Origin: Mesodorylaimus sp. YZB2_4
Lineage: Eukaryota > Nematoda > Enoplea > Dorylaimida > Dorylaimidae
DNA: 64,000 nt
Direction: 5' to 3'
Assembly: GCA_030248295.1 (NCBI GenBank)
Contig: JASANH010000534.1
Location: 62,001 to 126,000 of the forward strand
The position numbers and the translations under genes are program-made. Shown here in pieces: positions 34,181 through 47,900 of the stretch. Positions within the stretch are counted from its first letter, which is position 1; every line of letters starts with the position of its first letter. The notes below the pieces were generated by a model. It did not search any database. It had not been told where the DNA came from and saw nothing but the letters and a program-made list of their open reading frames with translations.

Positions 34181-37100
34181 ATGGTCCTGAAGCAGAATTT
34201 TCGATTCCTTGTCGTCAAGGATGTTGAAATGCTCCTTCGATTATTCAGCGATTCATCCTCAAAAATGCGAGATGACGTATTGAAGGCCGTTTTTGATAAA
34301 CTGTCCCACGGTGAAGTGATCATGGAAACTGAGGCTTCCGATGCAGCAGCAGAAAATGCAGTATTCTTGAGCAAGGTGGCCGTTGATCGTAAGTTATATT
34401 CATCAATTCTATGTTTCTGCTTTTTAGGAGATTACCAGTTTGGCCCATCAATGTCTCTATTTTGTATTTAGGGCTTCTCGAAATCATTAACTTGAAGAAC
34501 AATAAAATAATCGGGGCTCAGGCTTTGCAATGTTTGGTTGTAGCGGCTGGCAAAGGGTACATTGAAGACCCGGGGGATTTGATTAGTTTAATCATCTCTC
34601 CAGAATTGGACGGCCCTGAACTGAGCCCCCGAGATTTGGTTTCGCTCTTGCTGAAGTAAGGTGCTTTTTGCTTGGTGACTTGCATTCCAAGCAAATTGGT
34701 TCTCTTTAGCTTACTGAGAACACGGTTCGAAGCTATGATGGTTCAGTCCGAGAGATGGCTCTCCAGAGCGCTCGACTACTGCGTTCATGGTTGCGAGCGT
34801 GTTCGAGCAATTGCTCTCGAGGCATTGGATGTTATAGTCAAAAACAGACCAGCGGAACTCGACCTTGGCGCCCAAGTGCAGGAGCATGTAAGAAAGGTAA
34901 TAAGGGTTGTGTTAGTGCGTTAAAAATGTTTTGTTTATATGTTTGAGTCGTCATTTTTTAAGAAACTAAGTAGCGAAATAATGCGGCTTGTGAAAGAGAA
35001 ACAGAAATTTCAAATGTTAACGTTGTGGACGAACTTGATAAGACTGCTGGATAAGGTATCTGCAGCATGCTAACTAGAATTTGTGACCTTAAGCGTGTGC
35101 TAAGGTCTTTGTTTTTTAAACAGACTATTCGAAACAGCAGCAGTCTTCTGAATTGTCTGTTACCTACAATCGAGACTTGCATGAAATCGAGAAGTGGAGA
35201 CGTTCGCATGGCCGCATTTGTTTCTTGGAGCGCTCTTATTGAAAATTTTGGTCAAGATCCAAGTAATGTACTTTGTCATGTTACCACTTCGAAGTAACTA
35301 AATTTCATATTTTAGGTATAATCGGAGAAAAAAACCACTTAAAACTCTTGTTGCATCCTCTTGTTTTTGGTAATAAATCCTTCTCCAGTGATGCCTTGGC
35401 GCAACAGAAAGTGAAGTTATGGTGGATGCTGATGGAACGTTTAAAATCCGATTTGGAGGACCATTTTTGCGAGGTTAATTGTTTTTGGTGGGAGGGCTGG
35501 ATTGATTTAGTAGGTCTCGCAATTGTTTTAGGTGGTGGTTCCACTGCTGCGATTCTGCGTTGGTGGTGATTATGAAATCGTCTCTGGTAATCGCTTGGAC
35601 AGCGCCTTGCTTTCTACTCCCCAAGGAAACAAAAGTATGAATTTGGAAACTACTATGATGTCATTTTAGCTTAAAATATTTTATTTCGCAGACTCATCTG
35701 CTGTCATTCTTACACCAGCAACACCAAGGACGCCCACATTGTACTTCCACGAAGCTGATGATGTTTTCAGCATCGGGCCAAAAACTTTCCCTGTGTATGC
35801 TACAATGCAAGGCTATGTGGGCGAAATCCTACTAAATATTCTGTGCGGCACCGAAAAGTCATTGGAATCTCCTTGTTTTGGTAAGGGTTGCTGTTGCAAG
35901 TACATAGTTGTAGGGAGTGTTCTTACTCCTTGACGAAGACCCAAGGCATTCCTATATGAATCGTTAACCGGTTCTTGCAGGGAGCTGGCTGACTACATAT
36001 ATGTGAGCTTTACACTGCGACAGCTTGACCAACTTAACACTCGGCAGCAATTTTTCCCGAATACTCATCCGTTTTCGGAAAGGTCTCTCATTTTCAGACA
36101 TGACGCGTGTGTGACTATTGCAAAATCCGTCAGGCTAAATTTTGTTTTTCAGCTCCCCTAGCTGCACCTTGTTGCACTCGTCCGATCACTTTCGAGGCGC
36201 ATTCTGCTCTGCTGATTCAATGTCTTAGTATTTGGACGAATACCAGAGATAAACGTAAGTTCCTCTGTCTATGTGTACCGTCATGGCTGCTTCGATTATC
36301 GCTCTTTAGTGACGAGTGACACGAAAACTATTTTGTCGTCTTGCTGGTCAGCCATTTTGAAAGGGTTGGCATCGGCCAAGGACCATCTTCCTTGTGATCG
36401 TTTCGGCGTGTTGTCGAAGGTGATTTCGGCTCAGTTGCGGCGATTCGTCGATAATTGTGGGCTTGATTCATCGTTTTTGCAAGTGAGAAGCATCATACAG
36501 GCAGATGTTTAGAAATGTAAATAATCAAGCCCAACTTTCAGACTGTTTGGGAATCTTTTAACAGAATGTTCTCGAATGGCGCGGCCAATGATGGGGAATC
36601 CCGATTGAATTCCGCTGCTACTGTGATGCCGTCGACAATAACCGCCGAAATAGAGGATACACCGCCCCGTAGCATTCTAAAAAATTCTTCCAAGTTCGTT
36701 TTTGAGGCTCTTAATTTCGCAGACGAGGGCGGTGATCAGGAGCCAATTGCGCTTGAGCACACTTTCTCGCCCGCATCGACACCATCGGCCGGAATTCTTA
36801 AACGACGCCGTCATTTATTTACGGAAAAAACGGAAGGAAATGATGAAGGGGCAAGGCATCCAGGAACTCCTCCGGTCGAGGTATGGCTGATTTGTGTAGC
36901 GTAATATTTGAGCTTTGTGGTAAGTGGTTTTTTCAGCGCCATGTTCATTTCTGCACGTCGGAAGTGGCATGTTTGGCGGAAAGCGACGATGAAGGAGATA
37001 AAATTCGGTGTTCTCCTCGAAAACGTTTTCGGGCGGCTCAATCAATGGGAATATGCCGTCAGGTAAGGATTTGTTGGGGCAGTAGTGTACACTGGCTGGG

Positions 37101-38300
37101 TTTCCATTTGATAGAATGCAGCAGACTTGTCCCTTTAGACATCGCTGCCGTTGACACCATTATTTTCGAACCAGTTTCTGACCAGGACCATTCGAATGGT
37201 TCAGCAGGTAAGTACGCTGTACTGATACGTTGTATTTACTGGGAGTTCAAACCATTTTTGTAACCTTAGGTCAACAACGGCGTTTTGGGAGACGCCATCG
37301 CGGTTACGGCTGGATCAGCTGTTTTATCGGCTACTGCCATCCCTTCTGAAGTTAGCAAGGAGAGTCAATTAGATAACGTTCTTCCTGTTTGTCCGAGTCT
37401 TGTCGGTTGCTCCGAGCCCATTGAGGAAATCATTCGACTGTTGGTGCCATCGGCCAAGTAAGATGGGAAAAAGGATCAGGCTTAATATCCGACCGCAGAA
37501 CGTTCACTTTTTTAGATGCCGCGCCGTAGTCATGTCCTTGAAGGGACGTAATATCGAAACGGTGGGTCATCTGGCGTCTCTGACCGAGTATCAGGTGTGT
37601 CAACTTCCTGTCAAACCACCGAAATTAGAAAGTGTACGAAAAGCTTTCCAACAATTCGAGAAAGAGGATTTACTTTTCCGGACAGGTATAATTTGTAGTT
37701 TTTTCGCGGAGCGACGCACACTAATGTGCCTTTTCAGGACATAATACTCCAAATGGAGCGGAATCGTCAGAACAGTCTGAAGTAATGCCTCCAGTCAGAA
37801 CTTCGCCGCTACAGCAGCAGCCGTGTCAAAACCTGTCGAACGGTAGCGGAAACGATGCGCAAGGAAAGGGCACTGACGCACTGGGTATTATTGGGGTTGT
37901 CGAATCGGAATTCGATCGTTGTCTGGCAAATGGCTCTTCACCAAGCCCCGCCATCGCGGATCAACTGGACGTACCTATGGATTCATCAAACGACACTCGT
38001 TCGCCTCCAGCTCACGATGCATGTGTGCGACTCTTATCCCCGAGAGTGATCATTGATTCCATCACTGCAAACACGCCTGAAAGTGTTCGAGTATCGAACG
38101 TCGATGAAACGGTTGCAATCAATCGCGACGTCACGTGTCAGACGGACGGCCGAGGTCCGCATCAGGTGTCTATGGAATTGCGTTCGATGCTATCGAGCGA
38201 AGTGGTCACACGCATGTCCGCTCAAGAACTTCGCGAAATGAGTACTGAATTAATGTCATGTTTAAAGATTATTTTTGATCGCTTAAGTAATTTAGAATAA
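34181..38300 (+). CDS. RIF1: Rap1-interacting factor 1 homologue (replication timing / DNA repair)
   Basis: RIF1 is a chromatin protein that brings protein phosphatase 1 to replication origins and affects break repair. The N-terminal HEAT-like repeats match the family: ERVRAIALEALDVIVKNRP, FQMLTLWTNLIRLLDK, DVRMAAFVSWSALIENFG, QQKVKLWWMLMERLKSDL. A linker exon (about 36545-36880) has two SILK-type PP1-docking motifs (PPRSILKNSSKFVFE and AGILKRRRHLF). The C-terminal region has LASLTEYQVCQLPVKPPKLE, as in the RIF1 C-terminus, and a final helix ending FDRLSNLE at TAA 38298-38300. The start ATG at 34181 (MVLKQNFRFLVVKDVEM) is the first in frame, but an upstream exon cannot be excluded. Total length is about 1,000 residues, nearer to insect than vertebrate RIF1. 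Confidence 0.8.
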
Positions 38301-38493
38301 TGAGGTCTTAAATTTGTTGATAGTTTATATGCTAACTTGATCAGACTATTTTATCGATGGATTCGTAATCACATATTGTATGTATGCGATGAATGAAATG
38401 TCTTATCAAAATTAGCAAAACACAAATCGAGAGTAAGATAAGGCCCCCAAATCACCCAGCTAATCATAAAAAGAGTACTCTAGGCAACGTGAT

Positions 38494-41400
38494 TCAATAC
38501 TTGGAAACTTGGCGCAGGTCCTCGTCGAGCATTTTTTTGATGGCCGTCAAAGCAAAATCCAAATTGTCTCTCCACAAGGCCACGTTCGTTTCCTTGCTGG
38601 ACTTCCAGGTAGTTAGGTAGAATGTGACCCTGAACAGCACAGTTGCACAGTGGTGCTGAGGGAGGCGTCTATGGCACGAACCTGTTGGACTCTATTTTGT
38701 AGAACGTGCCATATCCGTCAGTGCACATGGCTGCCACTCCTCCGTACACGTTGCTGTAGCCAACGAAGCTTGAGGACACGACGAAGTTGCCATCGCCACC
38801 ACTGCAAGTCAGCAGGTACGGAAAGAAGGGTTGGCAGAGAAGGGATCGGCTCACCTCTTTTTCCATGCTGGATCAGTAAACAGCTCGGGCGTGGGCAAGC
38901 CCCGTTCTTGCGCCAGGATTCTGAGCCCGAATAAATGCCGATCACACCCTTCACCATTCATGGCATCGGCCATAAGGCGATTGTGTTTCTGCAAGGCCGC
39001 ATCAAACTTGCGCCGTCGATTGGAATCCTGTCAATGGACAACACGTGCACGCCATGGAACAGAATCCCACTGTCTAGCTTACCCTGCTCTCAGAACACAG
39101 CATCGATTTGGCCCAGTCGACAGCCTCTGGTGTGCACGAGCGGACAGTTTCGGTGCGTCCATGAAAATACTTCTTCGTCGTGGCCGTCTCGTACGTGGCG
39201 CCGGGTCTGGAAAGACGCTAGATCCCAGTCACCCAAGGATATAGAGTAATCTACCGCACCTTACTTGTGATGCAATCTCAAATATGCCAGCTGCATAGCC
39301 AGTTGCACGACCGTATCGCCGTAGAGTTTTTGTTTTTTGAAGAAGTCATTTCCGTAAGATGTATAGTGCCATAATATGACATCGAAATCCTTCGCCTAAA
39401 CAATTTCTACAACGTAGATCCCTCCCCATAACCAAGCCATCAGCACAAACATATGAAAGCCAGGTATCCATGGCTCTGCCAACTGCTGCCGTAATTTTCG
39501 AGTCGGTCACGAATTTTAGTTGTGTAGCACGAGGATAGCCAGCCTTGCTGGGTTTGCCCTAAAAGAGGTAAATTTATTATTTTGCAGCACATGGCGAGTA
39601 AAATATTACATTCCAACGAAATCCGTTCTCCTTCAATCGCTCATCCACATAACCATTCGCTTGAACCACCACTATCGCATCCAGGTAGCTGTGCTGAAAC
39701 GAACATACAACTGCACTGTCCTCACAACCACACCCATCTGTGACAGTACTTACGTCGCAGTTCGATGTCATCAAGCTGGTCTTGTGCATCTGCCACACGA
39801 GGTTCTTGTCGGCCCACGAAACGTATGGGTTCGCGCAAACCATTTGGAAGGCCAACTAGAAAGCAATCGAAATAAGTGAAGAAACCAAACCACCCAGTGG
39901 GCATACAGTACATCGGTCTCAGTCTTTGGCTCTTCGTTAGTGAACGAGAGCATGAACACTGATTCCTCGATCGTGTTCAAGTGATGCAGATTGTCGGGCG
40001 ACAACGAAATCAAGTGCTGACGTTCCTGAAACAATGCCACTTTCCTGAATGATCATACGAAGACGGAATTATCTCAGGCCAAAGTATCATCTCACAAGGA
40101 GACCATTTCTTTTGAGTCGCCCTTTTCAATAAAGGAAGGCCATACGTTATTTCATAAACTCTGCTGAGGCGCATGATGCGACGAGTGACCACTTTTAGTC
40201 ATTTGCTGGTCGAGGTTTGCCACTGGCGCCTAAACCTTCGCCCGTTTATCAACTAGCATATGACCTTCGTTATTGAAAAGGACGCAATGTCACCTCAGAA
40301 GGCGCCCTCATCAGACCATCGGATTACCTTGTACCATTCGGTCCTGTCCAAGCATGTCAACGCTCCGATAGGCACACCAAAGGGTTGAGCAGCCGAGAGC
40401 TTCCTGACTTCATCCAGAGCAGCTTCCAGTTGTGGAGGCGTGTACACTTCGCCCGTTGACGGGTCCACGACATCCAACCGCCAATACAGCCCACGATCAA
40501 CGACGACGATGTGGGAGGGACAGGAGCCCTCGTAGACTACAAGAAGGCAAGTGCACCATCTGACAAGCCACCACAGCCATCCACCTACCAGACTTGAACG
40601 CGAACTTCAGTTCGTCCTTGTACTCTCCCGGAATCCGGCATGTGTTGAACAACCGATGCACCTGATTCATACACCAGGGTGTTCCCCTCTGGTGATGAGG
40701 CGCCAATTCTTCCCTGCAACAGGCATCCAGTCAAGCATGCTCGACAGAATAGCCACCACTTACTTGCGCAGCATCTCCCAATACTTGAGCATCCAATAAA
40801 TCACCAGTGTGCTTCGATGCGCTTCGGCGCCCGAGGTCGGTGGCCAGATATCGTAGAATGGAGATGTGCCACCGAAATTGACCAAAGGCAAGATAGGGTA
40901 TCGGGGGATGTGATAGCCATACGCCTCCCACCACTCTTCCATCTGAAAGACCATGTGTGTTGGTTACGCCCACTCGCCAGTCCAGTCCGTTTACCCAGTT
41001 CCGCTTTTCCTTAGAACGTTCCACAAGCATCTTGTGCAATTCGTATCCCACACCGCACTCGAACTGGTCCACGATCCGTTTGGTACGTTCCAATTCGTCC
41101 GCTTGTACATGCACGCTCACTGAAGGCCAAGACACAGTCATGCGCCAGAGTGGCCTTACATTTGCGGGAGGTACTGAGGGGAGCGGAAATAGCCAGCCAG
41201 GTGCGCAGTCACCGACGAGTGTTCGACTCGCGACCGGACAATCATTTCGTTTATGTGCCCCTTCCCCTTGAGTGCGCACACATGCGCTTGGTGATGTGGT
41301 GAATTATGAACGCCCTATTCAGGCCTCCTGATCGTCTAAGGCTGAGGCATCAACTGGACGGGTTTCAGCCTCGCCTGGAAAGTGCACCGATCTGCCAACG

Positions 41401-41749
41401 ATGGGAAAGCAAGCATGCAACCTTCCCTACGGGCCAAAGACTCTCGTATAGCAAGACACATTTGGACTGGTCAGACCACAACCGAGTGAACTTGGGCGCA
41501 GCATGTTTTGTCTGAGATGGCACGCATGGTCTTATCTCTTGGCCCATCCATCTACCTCACCGTCACCAGCACACACATTGGCAAGCCATCAACCCCGCCC
41601 CCCCCCCGCTCATGCAACTTACCCGAATCCAGGTACTTGTCCAACGTCTTGCGAAGATCAGGCACTGGCAAATTGGGCAGCTTGTCCTGGTTTTGGAAAG
41701 TGCGCGGCCGAGACGCCTTTTCACTTTGGGCACTGATTTTGTTACTCAT
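38494..41749 (-). CDS. CROT: Peroxisomal carnitine O-octanoyltransferase
   Basis: This enzyme transfers medium-chain acyl groups between CoA and carnitine, in peroxisomes in animals. The start at 41749 gives MSNKISAQSEKASRPRTFQN, then QDKLPNLPVPDLRKTLDKYL, a close match to CROT. KEKRNWMEEWWEAYGYHIPR, HIVVVDRGLYWRLDVV and NPYVSWADKNLVWQMHKTSL follow. The catalytic His is in NCD-HSYLDAIVVV. RPGATYETATTKKYFHGRTE, DRHLFGLRILAQERGLP and GGDGNFVVSSSFVGYSNVYG complete the fold. It ends MLDEDLRQVSKY at the stop 38494-38496. That end is not an obvious SKL-type peroxisomal signal, so the compartment is uncertain. CROT is favoured over CRAT or CPT by the N-terminal half and the lack of a mitochondrial presequence. 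Confidence 0.9.
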
Positions 41750-41912
41750 TTCTGCTTCTAAAAAGGAATTATCACGGTACAGCGCACACGACGAAACAAA
41801 AAACGTGACGCACAACGTCCATACTTCCAAGCACCAGGTTACCAAAATAACCCTTTATTTCATCCATTTAACTATTAGTATTTTAAGCAATAAGACAAAA
41901 CCCGAACACATA

Positions 41913-44900
41913 TTAAAAGTCACCCTCGACACTGTGATTTTCGCCGTCATTTTCTTCTTCATCCGTTGTGAACAAAGTCAAATCCGACAATCGGCCATCG
42001 TCGCTATCTGAACTTCCTAGGCTCTTGCTTTCCTCTCGTTCACCAGTTGGCTCAGTTTCATCCCCGCCCTGCTTCTTCTTACTGTACGCAATGGCCATAG
42101 CTTCCAGCGAGGTGGTCAGCGCGTTCTCGATTCCGACTCCCGCGCACACATTGGCCACGATTCGACAACCGTGGGCATACGAACGCAAAGCTGGCTTCGA
42201 ATCGCACAAGGCGAGACTAAGCTGATCTTCTACTTTCCATTTTAATGCCAATCGCTCCAGAACATAGAAGAACTGCGCCAAACTACGAGCCGTTTCTGGT
42301 AAGCAGTTCAACCGTCGATTAGTGCTGACCGTGTTCAGATCGCCCAGTAGCTTCCACAAGGGAGTCGCCAAACGCATTTCGATTGGGAAAGCTCCATCGA
42401 AGGGTTTCTTCTCCAAAACGGATATCAACCGGGTTAACAACTCGATAGTCTTCAATCGCTGGCGACCAGTCGTCCGACAGCAGATGTACAGTAACCACAC
42501 CCACAAATGACCCAGGAATGGTTCTTGGATGGATTCGTCCTGACTCATAGCATTGAAGATCAATCGCAGCATTTTATAGCCCGTGTCGAAACAACGAAGA
42601 CTCTTGCCAGTTATCTTGAGCACAAGTTCGTCATTGCCTCCCCGATCGGGAATGAACTCCAGTTCAACTTCGTTTGTATTGAGTACCATATCGATTGGGC
42701 GACCCCTTATCCACAACAGTTCCTTACCGAGCCTGGCATCCACGTATTTAAGCCTCAACCTGCCATCGTCGCGGAACGATCCTAGCACGCGAATAAACGA
42801 GGCCTTCGGGAACTTGACGATTTCTTTTTCCTTCTCGTTCATGAACTTTTTGCGAACCGTTTCGTCGATTCCTTCTTGCAACAGCTGGCAAGAAGAATAG
42901 GCCAATGGCTTGATCATATCTTTAGAGCACCGTTCGAAAATCTTCGTCAATGCGCAGGACGCAGTTGAAGCGCACTCGGGTGTCAGATTAAACAAATCGA
43001 CCACGTTGAGTAACTGCCAAAAATTCTCCACTCCGAACCATTGCTCATCGAATTGAACTGAATTCGGCCACCGCGCCATCATCTGCGATAACAATTTCCG
43101 TGCGTACAACACTGCCAAGGCCGCTGACAGCCGTCGAAGCAATTCCACTCGATCGGGCACTTCTTTTTGCATATTCGTTTGGAATAGAATTTGCGCCGCG
43201 TATTTTTCGCTCGGCGTCTGTCGATCGTGGTTATTATTGCCGTCTCGTTCCACCAAACCATTCACGAACCACCCTTTTGCGGACGCAGCCAATTCGGACG
43301 GAGAAAAGAATTCCTCCTCGTCGATAAATGTCATCTCGAGTCGAGTCGCGTCTCCCAGGCGTTCACTTATCAACGGCACTGGGCTGATTCCGCAGTCGAC
43401 TGGACTGACGTAATTCTGATATCGCTGGCATATTCTCCTCACTGAGGCCAGTCTTTCCAAGTAGGCGGCTCGAAATATGATGTCTTGGCTCAACGGTGCT
43501 GCCCCGCCACGAAACAGACGACGGATCTAAAAAACGTCAAAGATAAGAAATGGACAAGACTATTACACTGCCCCTTTGATCGCCAAGTCCCCATACCAAC
43601 ACAAAAAGGCCTGCTTACCTCGTGCAACAAGCTGGCCGCATCGCCTTTCTTCACATCGTAGATGGCCCTTAGCAACGACAAGGGCACACTAAATTCCTTT
43701 TTCCATCCTAGCAGACAGTTTTGCATCGTATCCGACAAGCCGCGTAGAAATTCGAATTCGCACTGACTATGCTCGTCCTCGCCGCCTTCGCTAATCATAT
43801 TCCATTCCTTGTCTGTCTTATCCACTGATCTGTCCAATAAGGTCACCACGAAATTCTCGATCATACCTGCTCGAGTCTCCAAAGGCAATGTTGTTGGTCG
43901 ACAAGCAATATGCATCAAATCTTGACAAAACTCCATCGAAAAAAGATCGTCCACCTCCTCCGACACGTCTTGCCTCCTTCCGAAATCGACTGACACTGAT
44001 TTCATGGACAGCGCCGCTGTCAGTAACAGATCGTAGTCGACCATTTTCCAATCTTGTTCGTCCGAGACTTTTGTGACTGCCAGCTGGCAATCGGCGACCA
44101 GATCATCAAAATCGATTGCATCTAATTCTTTGGTCACGTTAATTTCCACGCACTGGTTTATACTGGTGGCCTCGACGAAGCGCAAACTGCGATTACTCGG
44201 CTCCAATATCTTGAACAGGCCCCTGTGGCCAACCACATCAACCACACTTCCCCGTTGAATGGTCCCCCTGGCATCCGTATATTCCACTTCTGCACCTCGC
44301 ACCAAAACGCCAGGAAAGCCTGTAAAAATCAAATAGGCGTACAAGATTTCGGTTGGTTCCTTCGCTTCGCCTAATTCCATCTTCGATTCAAGAGTTTCAG
44401 CAGCTACAGCCGTCCAAGCCGGGTCGTCCAAAAAACGTGCCCAGATCCAAGCCACCGTTGACGCCCATTGCAACTGCATATTTACCAAACAGGTCGAGCC
44501 ATAGATAAATAGAAATTTCAATGTCAGAAGGCCATCTTCGCATCCATTGACTGGAGTTAGACTGCATTCATTCAATGCACAGTCCGCCGATTTTGGACCG
44601 GCCGTCAAACAAAGTTTGCCCAAAAGATACAAGACCAAGTGATCATTGACCGTTCGACTTTCCCCGCATTCGCTTTTGAGTATGCGAAAGGTCAATACCA
44701 AGGCGTCGTGTCGATGTGTCCAAGCTTCGCCTCCGACATCGCTAACCAAAGCAATGAGGCCCAACAATCTTTCCGCGTTCTCTTGTTCCACGGCTGCAAT
44801 GCGACTGGTCCAAATCCAAGAATCGTTCAAAATCGTCGTCGACTGATGGCTCGTCGGTTTACGCAAAAATTGACTTTTCGCCGCTTCGATCATGACTGAA

Positions 44901-47900
44901 CCGAAATTTGACGCCCACACATGCTTCGATGGATCAGCAGCGAACAATCTCACGGCCAACCTGGTCGCCACCAGCCAGGCGAATTGAGATAAATATTGAA
45001 CCATCAACTTCGTGTCGGCGTCATCGTCTCGCAAGCAAGCCGGCGGGAACGAGACGAAATTATGTTCTCGTTTATGAGTCGATAAACTGTCCTCGCTTTC
45101 CTCCTCGCATCCGCCCAAGCCATTCAGCATGCACCCAAAGCAGAGATCGTAGTCTTGGCACACTAAACAATGGAATCGGCTGCCGATAATAAAGCCGTGA
45201 CAGCGATTGCACTTGAAGTTGAAGGCGACCAGTCGATGATCATTAGAGTGCCAGATAGGTGCACTGCCGCACGACAAGCACGTCGCGCACAGATCCATGT
45301 CGATGCAGTCCAAGCAATGATAGCGAATGCCGTCCACCGTCTGCCCGCACCCGTCGCAAATGATTCGCCGTTTCAGAATGTCCGCGTACTGGCTCACGAA
45401 CAGTTTGGCCTGCCGCTTCTCACTCATGTCATTCGTCGAGTACTTGGCCTGCCTCCAAATTCGGAATTGAGCATCGGATACGTAACACCCTTTCTCCGGA
45501 GTACTGGGTCGTAGCATGGCCAGCCAATCTCGAAACGTCCCGTAACATTGCACGTCGACGAGCTCTTCTTTCAACTCAATGCTTCTCCTCTTTAACGATT
45601 CCTGCTGGCTGAGGGCGGTTGTAAAAATCAGCTTCACCACCTCACTCACTTGCGACTCGTCCAAATGGTCGATGCCGTCGGCACCTTTTAAAGACCTAAA
45701 CGGAAAGTACGCGTTCACGCATGCAGCATTCACGCTCCCCACCACACCCACCGAATTCCCTTACTAGCGCCTTACCTCCACGGAAACAAATGCAAAATAT
45801 TCAACAGCCAAAAGTGCCGATCCCAGTCACTCGCCAATGCCTTGCTAGCCTTTACGATTTCCATCCAATATTCCGCCAGTGTTTTCGAAACGCTTTCCTC
45901 GCTTTGTTCACCTGAAGCAGCACAAAGTCTCACTTCAACGAAAACCCCAGTTGTTGCCTCGCCTCCATTCTTACCTTGATTGCACTGTCCGTTCATGAGA
46001 GCAGCAACAGCATCAACGGACGGTCGCAAGAATGTCAAACAGATCAACGACGCCACTGGTTTCCGATCATTTTCGACTGACCCGAAGTGTTTCAGGACTT
46101 CGATGCCCAACTCCAACAATGCCTCGATTGAATTTTCCACCTTGGTCTTACCATTTTCCGCCACAAGCGCCGCGAATTCGGAATCGATTCCACCACAAGT
46201 CTTCACGCCCGCACTCACCAGATGACCAGCCAGGCGTGTCAGTGACAAGAAAAAGTCCGCCGACCAAGTCGACAAAGCAGGATTCGGGATTCCTTTTGCC
46301 GTGATTGTGAATTTGTAGCCCCAATATTTGGTCGACGAAGTCCTCTGTTCCGAATGGAAAATGAATTGCAATTGATCTCGACTTCGAATCGATAATTTCG
46401 ACCAACTCTTCTTCCCGAACGTTGCACTATTAATGGTTATCTTCCGACCACGATCGTTAATGAAAACCAAGTAATCATTGGAGTCGAAACTGCATCCAGC
46501 AGCGAATTCCAGTTCGAATACGACGGCCCCGGGCTGACGGAACTGTTGCTGGACGTGGCTGGGACACTCGTACGGATGCGATGACTCCACATTAGACCAT
46601 CGCATCAAACTCGTCAATTCTCTCTTATCGTTCAACAATTCCTTTTTCTTCTCCTTCACTTCATTCGAGATGGCAGTGTCTATCATCCACTGCAGCCCAG
46701 GATCTCGCATTATCGACCACCATTCGTTCAATAACGAAACGACATCCGTTTTTCCACAATCGATCACCACCGACATGGCCAACTCGTAAAGCGCACTGAA
46801 AGCTGATCCGAAATGTGAACAAGTCCCCGGCGACAGAAGGGCCGAATTCTCCTGAAAATGGAAAATTACGACAGTTAAAAATATTGGTTTCGAGCGGGAG
46901 TCGAACCCGCGTCCCTGGGATTACATGCCTAGTGTACTGCCACTACCAGACTATCTACACTGCGATTTATGTCGTGCCGGCAAGTTTCAAAGGACGCTCT
47001 TCGAACAGACTTGTAAAAGTAGATGGATAGAATCTGAGGGCACTAATTGGCTACCGTCTCCACCAGACTTGCAATCCCCTCAGGGACAACAGGTTCACCT
47101 TAACCTCACGAGCTAATATATTTTTAAGTGTATTGAAAACGGAGTCTGCACAACATGCTTGCATGGAGGTGACATTCCCAAATAAATTAGAGGACTGAGT
47201 TTCCCTTAGCACTTTAATTTCGGCTGGTTGGGGGGCCGGAAGCCGACCTCAGAGACCCTGCCCGTTCTGCCGTACACTAACCATCTGCTCAGTCAAACCA
47301 CGCTTACCAAACTGGTCCCGGCCACTTCCGCAGTAAGACTAGCAAGCAATTTCTTCACGAAACGCAACGACAAAGCCAACACTTCCAACACTATTTCGTT
47401 CAGGAATGATCCAACATGTTCTTTCGAACTCGACTTTGCGGACACCAATTCCTTCTTCTGATAGCAGTACCAGGCGAACAGTCTTAATTGCTGAGCATTG
47501 ATCACGCTTCCCAGACCACTGCCGTTCGATGCTGGCATATCAGACGGATTCGAGTTCTGGCCCTTCTTCCATTCCGAAACCAAGCAGGCCACATACCCAG
47601 CGTACAACTTCTCGAACACATCCACCACGTTCTTCTTGACCCGTTCAGCTTCCTCCATTTTGTCCCACCAGCCCCTTCCAAATGGCAGATCGACCAAATT
47701 TGCTGCATCCGAGCCACTGAAGTATTTGCACAGTGCGCTGAACGTGGCATCGGTGACGACTTGATTATTACCACGTCCACGATCAGCCAGCAGGGAGAAT
47801 AGACCATTCTTGCGATCAAACTCGGTTGGGTAAAATATAGTCACACCATTCCCAATTATGTCCGCGGCTAACGACGAGAGAAAAGGGGCCTGTGTCGAGA

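Noticed and set aside
46878-46960. Normal functional tRNA gene (for example tRNA-Tyr with GTA)
   Set aside because: The D arm does not pair, the acceptor has two mismatches, and the loop has 8 bases. Only the T arm is convincing.
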